NCBI GenBank assembly: GCA_964528575.1
Contig: CAZGTQ010000308.1
Span: 1-6,035, forward strand
Length of the DNA: 6,035 bases
Source: CAZGTQ01 sp964528575
GTDB lineage: Bacteria; Planctomycetota; UBA1135; GCA-002686595
Direction: 5' to 3'
The notes beneath the pieces are model-generated. The model ran no database searches. It was given only the letters and a program-made list of their open reading frames with translations, and had not been told where the DNA came from. Positions 1-5,800 of the stretch are shown one piece after another (the stretch's first letter is position 1; the number at the start of each line of letters is the position of its first letter). The position numbers and the translations under genes are program-made.

Positions 1-342
1 AAGGCCGAGCTCGACCGCTTCTGCGACGCGCTCATCCTGATCCGCGACGAGATCCGCGCGATCGAGGAGCACCGGATGGACCGGGCGGACAACCCGCTCC
101 AAAACGCTCCCCACACGGCCGACATGATCATGGCGACCGACTGGACCCACCCCTACACCCGCGAGCAGGCCGCCTACCCCGCCCCGTGGGTCGCGTCGCA
201 CAAGTTCTGGCCCCCCGTCGCCCGCATCGACAACGGCTACGGCGACCGCCACCTCGTGTGCACGTGCCCGTCCGTCGAAGACGTCGCGGAAGAAGCGCTC
301 GAAGCCCAAAAGGGCGCCCCCCTCGCAGCGTCCCAGGCGTAG
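1..342 (+). CDS. gcvP: Glycine dehydrogenase (decarboxylating) P-protein, C-terminal part (5' truncated)
   Basis: This is the 3' end of the P-protein of the glycine cleavage system, the cytoplasmic PLP enzyme that decarboxylates glycine and passes the aminomethyl group to lipoyl-GcvH. The window opens in frame 1 of the gene; 113 residues and a TAG stop are present. The family's C-terminal signature is clear: a helix with RDEIRAIEEH, then NPLQNAPHTA, then DWTHPYTREQAAYPAPW, KFWPPVARIDNGYGDR and LVCTCP. These correspond to the NPL-NAPH, HPYSRE, YWP-V-R-D and YGDR-L-C-C blocks at the end of E. coli GcvP. The PLP-binding lysine lies upstream, outside the window, so catalytic competence cannot be judged. 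Whether the gene is a fused full-length P-protein or a separate gcvPB subunit also cannot be seen. The short Ala-rich tail after the conserved part is ordinary. The gene converges on the lipoprotein gene downstream. Confidence 0.95.
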   Translation, partial: KAELDRFCDALILIRDEIRAIEEHRMDRADNPLQNAPHTADMIMATDWTHPYTREQAAYPAPWVASHKFWPPVARIDNGYGDRHLVCTCPSVEDVAEEALEAQKGAPLAASQA

Positions 343-366
343 GCGAGAGACCGCCGCGCCGGTGCT

Positions 367-390
367 CGGCTGCAACGTCGTCCGCAGCCG
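367..390. terminator. Possible bidirectional terminator hairpin between convergent genes
   Basis: CGGCTGC (367-373) and GCAGCCG (384-390) form a perfect 7-bp inverted repeat around a 10-nt loop. It is the only clear dyad in the 65-nt spacer between the convergent gcvP and lipoprotein stop codons, which is where a shared terminator would be expected. No T-tract follows on either strand, so a classical intrinsic terminator is not demonstrated. In DNA this GC-rich a 7-bp dyad can also occur by chance. Confidence 0.35.
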
Positions 391-407
391 TCCCCGCTGT
401 CACGCAC

Positions 408-1160
408 CTACCACACTGCCGCCGCTTTGCGCGCGGCGTCTTCGCCGCGTGGGATCAGGTTGATCACCTCGACGAGGTACGGCGACGAGTACAGCCCGAG
501 AGACTCGTTCCCCGGGACGACGACCGGGTCGTCGAGGTCGGCGCCGAGCATGAGCGCGACGAGGCAGTAGAACCACTTGCGCGGCCAGCCGTCGATGCGC
601 GGCAGGTCCTCGATCGGGATCAGCGGCGCGAGCGGCACGCCCGCCTGGCGGTAGACGTGGTCGATCGCCTCGGCGCAGTAGAAGTCGCCGTCGTCCGAGC
701 CGTACGGGAAGTCGTGCAGCACGTCGCCGTCGATGAGGAGCTCGAGCTCGGCGAGGACGGCCGGGCGCCGGTCGGCGTGCTCGGGCGCGAGGCGCTTCAC
801 GACGACGTGCTCGGGGCCCTCGATCAGGAAGTCGACGAGGTGGCGCCGTTGGATGCCGTACGGCCCGACGTCGACGACGAGCCAGCCGTCCTCGACGCGC
901 CGCCACACGATCCCGACGTGCGAGAAGTCGCTCTCCGTCCAGTGCGCGAGCGCCTGGCTGTACGGGATGATCCCCAGGAACACCCGAAAGTGCCCCTGCC
1001 GGAAGATCACGTCCGCGGGCTCGAGGACGGGGTCCAGCACCGGCACCAGCGCCCGGGCTTCCTCGCGGTAGCGCTCGATGTCGTGCGGGATCGCCGTGAG
1101 CTGGCACCCGCCCAGGGCGAGCGCGAGGGAGAGCACGAGCGGCAGGGTCGAAAGGCGCAT
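408..1160 (-). CDS. Lipoprotein, YiiX/YebB-like permuted NlpC/P60 cysteine hydrolase
   Basis: A 250-residue predicted lipoprotein. The N-terminus is MRLST followed by a Leu/Ala-rich hydrophobic core and the lipobox LGGC with the acylated Cys19. Residue +2 is Gln, which by the E. coli Lol rule would favour the outer membrane. The mature part resembles the YiiX/YebB-like family (DUF830 type), circularly permuted relatives of NlpC/P60 peptidases. It shows ADVIFRQG (49-56), then the conserved His block SDFSHVGIV (His81), EHVVVKRL (117-123), and a late Cys block FYCAEAIDHVYRQAG (Cys162). His81 and Cys162 are the likely catalytic pair. Family members act on amide or thioester bonds, often of cell-envelope or lipid substrates; the substrate here is unknown. 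The ATG at 1160 is chosen because it puts the signal peptide at the very N-terminus; the Shine-Dalgarno is weak. It is a single gene, divergent from the nucleotidyltransferase gene and convergent with gcvP. Family assignment is good; enzymatic activity is inferred. Confidence 0.82.
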   Translation of the reverse strand: MRLSTLPLVLSLALALGGCQLTAIPHDIERYREEARALVPVLDPVLEPADVIFRQGHFRVFLGIIPYSQALAHWTESDFSHVGIVWRRVEDGWLVVDVGPYGIQRRHLVDFLIEGPEHVVVKRLAPEHADRRPAVLAELELLIDGDVLHDFPYGSDDGDFYCAEAIDHVYRQAGVPLAPLIPIEDLPRIDGWPRKWFYCLVALMLGADLDDPVVVPGNESLGLYSSPYLVEVINLIPRGEDAARKAAAVW

Positions 1161-1164
1161 CGCA

Positions 1165-1180
1165 GCCCCGCGAGCGGGGC
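1165..1180. repeat. 16-nt inverted repeat in the leader of the lipoprotein gene
   Basis: GCCCCGC-GA-GCGGGGC is a perfect 7-bp inverted repeat with a 2-nt centre, lying 5-20 nt upstream of the lipoprotein start codon on the minus strand. In RNA it would form a 6-bp stem with a 4-nt loop immediately before the start, where it could hinder ribosome access. In DNA it could be an operator. No function is shown, and GC-rich sequence makes such dyads fairly common. Confidence 0.3.
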
Positions 1181-1201
1181 ACGCGGCGCGGGAGAAGATA
1201 C

Positions 1202-1240
1202 GGGGGCCCTACGACGACGACCGCAGGGGAACGGGCCCCC
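1202..1240. repeat. 8-bp inverted repeat with 23-nt spacer in the divergent intergenic region
   Basis: GGGGGCCC (1202-1209) and GGGCCCCC (1233-1240) are perfect inverted copies separated by 23 nt. They lie in the 148-nt region between the divergent lipoprotein and nucleotidyltransferase genes. Each arm also contains the palindrome GGGCCC, so either copy could be a half-site or a complete site for a dimeric regulator. In a transcript reading toward the lipoprotein gene it would form a leader hairpin. Confidence 0.35.
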
Positions 1241-1255
1241 AACCGAAATCGCCAA

Positions 1256-1261
1256 TAAAAT
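1256..1261 (+). promoter_or_regulatory. Candidate -10 element for the nucleotidyltransferase/winged-helix operon
   Basis: TAAAAT at 1256-1261 matches five of six positions of the sigma-70 -10 consensus and lies in the only AT-rich patch of the intergenic region. Transcription would start near 1268, leaving a leader of roughly 20-40 nt before the TTG (1291) or ATG (1309) start. No recognisable -35 hexamer lies at the proper distance, where GGGCCC is found. The call is weak and would imply an activator or a non-canonical promoter. Confidence 0.3.
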
Positions 1262-1265
1262 AAGC

Positions 1266-1301
1266 TCAGCGCTGAAACTTCAGGCGATTATTGCCGATTA
1301 T
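1266..1301. promoter_or_regulatory. Cluster of short palindromes and a 10-bp-phased direct repeat: candidate operator
   Basis: Three elements are packed together. TCAGCGCTGA (1266-1275) is a perfect 10-bp palindrome. CTGAA-AC-TTCAG (1272-1283) is an overlapping inverted repeat. CGATTAT occurs twice exactly 10 bp apart (1285-1291 and 1295-1301), so both copies face the same side of the helix. The GGCGATT at 1283-1289 is also the inverse of AATCGCC at 1247-1253. The cluster sits immediately upstream of the nucleotidyltransferase start, where autoregulation by the winged-helix partner would act. The function is inferred from position and symmetry only. Confidence 0.4.
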
Positions 1302-1302
1302 A
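1297..1302 (-). promoter_or_regulatory. Candidate -10 element for the lipoprotein gene
   Basis: The minus strand reads TATAAT at 1302-1297, an exact sigma-70 -10 consensus and rare in sequence of this composition. Transcription would begin near 1290 and give a leader of about 130 nt that includes the 8-bp inverted repeat. I see no convincing -35 hexamer upstream. The site overlaps the CGATTAT repeat of the divergent operon, so the two directions may share control. Confidence 0.3.
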
Positions 1303-1308
1303 GAGGCG

Positions 1309-1899
1309 ATGGACGCGATCGACGCCAGCGGCTCGGAACGGCTCTTCCAGGCTCTGGGCGACCTCCTGGCTGCCGAGGACCGGGAATACCGCCTGGTGGT
1401 CGTTGGAGGAGTCGCGCTCGCGTTGGGCGGCTTCGTCCGACGCGGCACGAAGGACGTCGACGTGATCGCTCTGGTGGAGCCCGGGGAAGACGGAGCGTTG
1501 GTCCCTTCCAAGCCGCTTCCCCCGGAGCTCGAGGTGGCGGTGCGGCGGGTGGGAAGAGACTTCGGCCTGCCCGCGGACTGGCTGAACGGACAAGTGGGCG
1601 CGCTACGCCCCCACGAGTTGCCACCGACGCTCGTCCAGGACTTGTCTTGGCGCACGTTCGGCACGCTCCACATCGGGCTCGCCGGGCGACGCGCGCTGAT
1701 CGCGCTGAAGCTCTTCGCGGCGGCGGATCATGCACCCACGTCGAAGCACGTATCGGACCTCGTCGACCTGGCGCCGACACAGACAGAGTGGGCCGAGGCG
1801 GCGGCGTGGGTGAAAAAACAGGATGCGGCTGCCGAGTTCGCCGGGATCGTGGAGGAGGTCATCGCTCATGTCGACCAGCGAGTGCAGCGGCGTCCGTAG
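1309..1899 (+). CDS. Nucleotidyltransferase-fold protein, DUF6036/AbiEii-like
   Basis: A 196-residue cytoplasmic protein of the minimal nucleotidyltransferase superfamily. The core motif is intact: strand YRLVVVGG (Gly33-Gly34), helix VALALGGFVRRGT, then KDVDV with the metal-binding aspartates Asp49 and Asp51. Beyond this are blocks I associate with DUF6036 proteins: AVRRVGRDFGLPADWLN (77-93), ALIALKLFAAADH (129-141) and DLVDLAPTQTEW (150-161) in the helical C-terminal half. Relatives include AbiEii and MNT toxins, which transfer nucleotides to tRNA or to partner proteins; the target here is unknown. The start is uncertain. ATG 1309 has GAGG only 2 nt upstream, whereas in-frame TTG 1291 has an AGG 6 nt upstream and would add six residues. 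It overlaps the downstream winged-helix gene by 32 nt. By hand count about 35 of 196 codons end in A or T, roughly twice the share in the first part of its partner gene. Superfamily is secure, toxin role is inference. Confidence 0.8.
   Translation: MDAIDASGSERLFQALGDLLAAEDREYRLVVVGGVALALGGFVRRGTKDVDVIALVEPGEDGALVPSKPLPPELEVAVRRVGRDFGLPADWLNGQVGALRPHELPPTLVQDLSWRTFGTLHIGLAGRRALIALKLFAAADHAPTSKHVSDLVDLAPTQTEWAEAAAWVKKQDAAAEFAGIVEEVIAHVDQRVQRRP
1851..1858 (+). promoter_or_regulatory. Strong Shine-Dalgarno for the winged-helix gene, inside the upstream gene
   Basis: GGAGGAGG lies 9 nt before the ATG at 1868 and within the nucleotidyltransferase coding sequence. It decides the start of the downstream gene over earlier in-frame starts such as ATG 1823, which lacks a comparable site. 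Together with the 32-nt overlap it implies one transcript and coupled, probably efficient, translation of the second gene. Confidence 0.8.
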
Positions 1900-2833
1900 C
1901 GAGCTCCTCGAGAGCGCCGCGGACGTCTGCGCGCGTCAGTGGACCGCGGTCGGCGGCCTCGGGCGCGCGTTGGGCGAGCGTGCATGCGGCGCGATCGTCG
2001 ATCCCGAGGCGCTGGTGCTCATGTCGCTCGTCGTGCGCGAGCTCGATCCCCGTCTCGACGAGCGGCTCGCCTGGTGGGCGCGTGTCGGCGCGCGGCAGAC
2101 GAGCGTCCAGCGGATGCGCACCCTCGTCGAAGCCTTCCCCGAGAACGTGGGCGACGCGTGGCGCTCGTTCGCCGGGATCGCCGCGAGTCACGGCCGGGCG
2201 AGCTGGCGCGCACATGCGGATCCTGCGCCGGCGCAGATGGTCCACGAACGTCCGCACGCCGAGCACGACGAGCCCTCTCTCGCAGCGGACGCGACGCTCG
2301 TCCTCCGCCTGCGCGCCGGCTTCGGCGTGAACGCGAAAGCGGACCTGCTCGCGTTCCTCGTCGGAAACGCGGGCCGCTCCTTCTCCGCGGCCGCGATCGC
2401 CCACGAGCTCGCGTACTCCGAGACGACGACGAAGCGCGCCGCGCGCGACATGGCGCGGGCCGGCCTCGTGCAACAGATCGACGGCCACCCGGCCATCTAC
2501 TCGGTCGACTCCGGCTCCTGGACGCGGCTGCTCGAGCTCGAGAGCGCGCCACCGTGGCGGCCCTGGGCGCTCCTGTTCCCCTTCGTCGCCCACGCGCTCG
2601 CGTGGGCCGCGCAGCCCGCACAGTCCGCGCAGCCCGCACAGACCGAGCAGCCTGCACAGAGCGCTTACCTGCGCGCGTCGCGGGCGCGCGACCTCTTCGA
2701 GCGGACGCGCAGCGACTTCCAGCGCTACGGCATCCCCGTGCCGAAGCCCGAGCGCCACCCCGGCGAGGCCTTCGAGGGCGCGTTCCTCGAGCTCCTGCGC
2801 CGTCTCGCCGCGTGGATGAGCGAAGCCGCGTAG
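1868..2833 (+). CDS. Winged-helix DNA-binding protein, partner of the nucleotidyltransferase
   Basis: A 321-residue cytoplasmic protein. Residues 10-115 form an Ala/Leu/Arg-rich helical region containing AIVDPEALVLMSLVV and RQTSVQRMRTL, a pattern I associate with regulators found next to small nucleotidyltransferases. Residues 153-213 read as a winged helix-turn-helix: KADLLAFLVGN, SFSAAAIAHELAYSETTTKRA as the HTH, DMARAGLVQQID, and the wing HPAIYSVD. Residues 232-248 are hydrophobic (PWALLFPFVAHALAWAA) but, without flanking signals, look like domain core and not a membrane anchor. A threefold six-residue repeat (249-266) links to a basic C-terminal helical domain containing FERTRSDFQRYGIPVP. 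The gene starts inside its upstream neighbour and has its own strong ribosome binding site. The likely role is sequence-specific binding, possibly as autoregulator or antitoxin of the nucleotidyltransferase, by analogy with AbiEi. Similarity to AbiEi itself is not evident. DNA binding is well supported, the antitoxin role is inference. Confidence 0.75.
   Translation: MSTSECSGVRSELLESAADVCARQWTAVGGLGRALGERACGAIVDPEALVLMSLVVRELDPRLDERLAWWARVGARQTSVQRMRTLVEAFPENVGDAWRSFAGIAASHGRASWRAHADPAPAQMVHERPHAEHDEPSLAADATLVLRLRAGFGVNAKADLLAFLVGNAGRSFSAAAIAHELAYSETTTKRAARDMARAGLVQQIDGHPAIYSVDSGSWTRLLELESAPPWRPWALLFPFVAHALAWAAQPAQSAQPAQTEQPAQSAYLRASRARDLFERTRSDFQRYGIPVPKPERHPGEAFEGAFLELLRRLAAWMSEAA
2612..2665 (+). 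repeat. Three tandem 18-bp units in frame within the winged-helix gene
   Basis: Three consecutive 18-bp copies begin with CAGCC(C/T)GCACAG and encode QPAQSA, QPAQTE and QPAQSA (residues 249-266). The copies are nearly identical in their first 12 bases, which points to recent slippage duplication and not selection on the protein alone. Because the unit is a multiple of three, copy-number change would keep the frame. The segment probably forms a flexible Pro/Gln/Ala linker between the winged-helix part and the C-terminal helical part. Confidence 0.85.
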
Positions 2834-2873
2834 CGTCCGCCGGCGCGAGTCGCGTTTTCCAAGCTCGGTGAAC

Positions 2874-2885
2874 CCCGCGCGCGGG
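2874..2885. repeat. 12-bp perfect palindrome before the sigma-factor gene
   Basis: CCCGCGCGCGGG is a perfect palindrome in the 66-nt gap between the winged-helix stop and the sigma-fusion ATG at 2900, ending 14 nt before that start. It could be an operator, or a small hairpin next to the weak ribosome binding site. Alternating CG sequence arises readily at this base composition. The rest of the gap shows no clear promoter, so co-transcription with the upstream pair cannot be excluded. Confidence 0.3.
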
Positions 2886-2899
2886 CGCCGTGGATCTCG

Positions 2900-5800
2900 A
2901 TGAGCAGAACACGCCCCACGATGACCGCTCCGACTCCCCTCGACGTGTCCGCGCTGCTGCGGCACCGCGACTTCCTGCGGGCGCTCACGCGCGCGCTCGT
3001 CGCGGACGAGCATCTCGCGGACGACGCCGTGCAACAGACCTGGCTCGCCGCGCTCCAGACGCCGCCGCGCTCGGCGGCCGCGTCGCGCGCGTGGCTCGCC
3101 CGCGTCGCGGCGAACTTCGCACGCCGGATCGCACGCCGCGAGCACGAGCAGACCGAGCGCGAGCGCCGTGCTCCGCGCTCCGAGGCGACGGACGAGCAGG
3201 CCGCCGTGGACTTCGATCTGCTCGAGCGGCTCGCGGCGGCGCTACGCGCGCTGCCCGCGCCGCTGCGAAGCACGATCCACCTGCGCTACTTCGAAGATCT
3301 CGCGCCGCGGCAGATCGCCGCACGCGAGGGCGTGCCCCTCGACACCGTGAAGACGCGACTGCGGCGGGGCCTCGCGCTGCTGCGGGCCGATCTCGACGCG
3401 AAGCGCGGGAGCCGCGGCGCCTGGTGCGTCGGCCTCGCGGCGCTCGTCGAACCGAGTCGACCCGCCGCGGGGCCCGCCGCCCTGGCGCTCGTGAAAGGAC
3501 TCCTCGCGATGAAGCTCGTCGGCATCACGTCGGCCGCGGCCGCCGCCCTCTTCCTCCTCGTGCTCGGCATCCGCGCCCTGCACGCTCCCGATCCCGCTCC
3601 GGCGGGCCCGACCGCGGTCGCCGCGGCGCCCGAAGCTCCGCAGCTCGCCGAAGCGACATCGACGCCGGCTCGCGAGAGCGAGAGCGCGGAGCCGCGCACC
3701 GCGCTGGCGCCGCCTCCGCCCGCCGGCGCGGCCGCGGAGCCTCTGCCGAACGACGTCGCCCTCGGCCGCGTCGGACGCCTGCGCGTCGTCGACACGCACG
3801 ACGAGCCCGTACCGGGAGCGCGCGTCGCCGAGCCGGGCCGCCCCGCGCGGCTCACCGGAGCGGACGGGCACGTCGAGATGCCGCTCCCCGCCGGGAGCGG
3901 GAGCGCGCGGCTCGCGCTCGACGCCGACGGCTTCCTCGCGACGCACGCCGACGTCTCGTTCGGCGCCGACGGAGACGTCGTCGACCTGGGCGAGCACCTG
4001 CTCGTGCGCGGCGGAATGATCCGCGGTGTCGTCGTCGACGAGCAGGGCAGCGTCGTCGCCGGCGCGGAGGTCGCGGCGACCGCCGTCGACGGCGTCTCGT
4101 GGAGCCCGATCCCCGGCGTCGTCGGCGCACGCGGGCCGCGCGCCCGCACCGGCGCGCTCGGCACGTTCGAGCTCGTCGGGGTCCGGCCGGGCGAGAAGCG
4201 CGTGCAGGCCGGCGCGCCCGGCTTCACGACCGCGGCCTCCGACGTCATTGCGGTCGCCGCGGGTGAGCGCAGCGACGGCGTGCGCCTCGTCCTGCGTCGC
4301 GTCGAGCGCGAGGACGAGATCGCGGGGCGCGTGCTGCTCCCGGCGGACCGGACCGCGGGCGCGCTGACCGTGTGGACCGTTCATCGCAGCGCGGAAGGAA
4401 CGCGCTGCCGCACCGCGCCGGTCGCCGACGACGGCACGTTCCGCGTCCCGCTCGAGGCGCGGGTGCCGCACGACGTGTGGGCGCAGGAGACGCCGACGGG
4501 CTGGGACTCCGCGCGCCAGGTCTTCAGCGGCGAGCGCGCGCTCGCGGGTTGGCGGCCCGTCGTCGAGCGCGACGTCGCTCCCGGCACGACCGGCCTCGTG
4601 CTCGGGTTCGAGCGCGCGCGCGGGATCGACGTGCGCGTGAGCGACGAGCGGGGAGTGCCGCTCGATGCGGTCGAGCTCGGCGTGATCGCGTTCGCCGGGA
4701 CGGACCTCGGCCAGCAGGAGCCCTGGGTGCGCAGCGTCGCGCCGCCCGTGCGGATCGACGTCCCCGCGAGCGCGTTCCGGGTCCTCGTCTCCGCCGAGGG
4801 CCACGACGAGGTCGCGCTCGGCCCCTTCGAGCCGGGGAGCGCGCCCCCCGCGCTCGACGTCACGCTGCGGCGCCTGCCGCCGGCGACGGGACGGGTCACT
4901 GCGGACGGCCGTCCGGTCGCGGGCGCGAAGGTCGAGCTCTTCGGCCTGGCGAGCGCGCGCCACCGCGTCACGCGCGGCGGCTTCCGGCTGCGCACCGAGC
5001 CGGTGGCCTCGGCGGTCGCGACCACGGACGCCGAGGGCGCGTACCGGTTGACCGCGCGCCGCGCAGGGACGTACGTGGTCCGTGCGGAGGCGGCAGGCCG
5101 GGCCGCGGCCGAGATCGGACCGCTCGAGCTCGACCCCCGGAGCGGAGCGAGCGCGCTCGACCTCACGCTCACGCCGGGCGGCGCGATCGAGGGCCGCGTG
5201 CTCGCTCCCGCCGGCGCGGAGCCCACCGGGCTCGCCATCGGCGCGTCGCGGGGCGACGTCCACGGCCGGACGGTGGTCGTCGGGCCGGACGGCGCGTTCC
5301 GTTTCGAGCGACTCACGCCTGGCCCCTGGCGGGTCGAGATCGTCCGCGACGTCGATGCGCCCGTCGTGCGCAGCTCGACGGGAGCGTCGGACGCGTGGAC
5401 CAGCAACTGCGCGGTCGTCGAGGGGCGCACGACGACGTTCGATCTCGATCTGCGCGGCGCGGGGAGCACGCGCGTGCGGGGCCGCTGGAGCGTCGACGGC
5501 CTCGACGACGCGACGTGGACGGCCTTCCTGCGGCGCGGGACGCTCGCGGATCCCGGCCCGTCGCGGGGCGTCGACCGCGTTCCGGTCGCTGCGGACGGGA
5601 CGTTCGAGCTCGTCGCGCCCGAGCCGGGTGCGTACCTGCTCGGGATCGAGCACGACGACTTCCCGGGCGCGGGCGTGATCGCCATGCGCGAGCTCGACCT
5701 CGACGGCGGCGAGCTCGACTGGTCGGAGACCCTGCGCGTGGGCGCGGCGAGCGTGCGCTTCCCTCCCGGCGCTCCGCACACGCCGGCGGACCTCTCCGAC

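Noticed and set aside
1202..1240. Inverted repeats as insertion-sequence ends
   Set aside because: The arms are 8 bp around 23 nt, with no transposase and no flanking target duplication.
400..1242. A minus-strand 280-residue frame overlapping the lipoprotein gene
   Set aside because: It is in a different frame and is almost all Arg/Ala/Pro. The 250-residue frame has the signal peptide, lipobox and His/Cys blocks.
186..2330. A 714-residue open frame on the plus strand spanning gcvP, the lipoprotein gene and the nucleotidyltransferase gene
   Set aside because: It is Arg/Pro/Ala-rich low-complexity translation with no domain and overlaps three recognisable genes in other frames or on the other strand. 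It is a by-product of few stop codons in GC-rich DNA.
2333..2620. Hydrophobic segment at residues 232-248 of the winged-helix protein as a membrane anchor
   Set aside because: It contains His and Pro, is short, and the surrounding protein is a cytoplasmic DNA-binding type. A folded-domain core is more likely.
2612..2665. The 18-bp tandem units as a CRISPR-like or iteron array
   Set aside because: The units are contiguous without spacers, lie in frame within a gene, and no cas or replication gene is present.
1859..3145. A 428-residue antisense open frame opposite the winged-helix gene
   Set aside because: Composition is Arg/Glu/Ala-rich and no motif is recognisable. The opposite strand has a strong Shine-Dalgarno, a winged helix and operon context.
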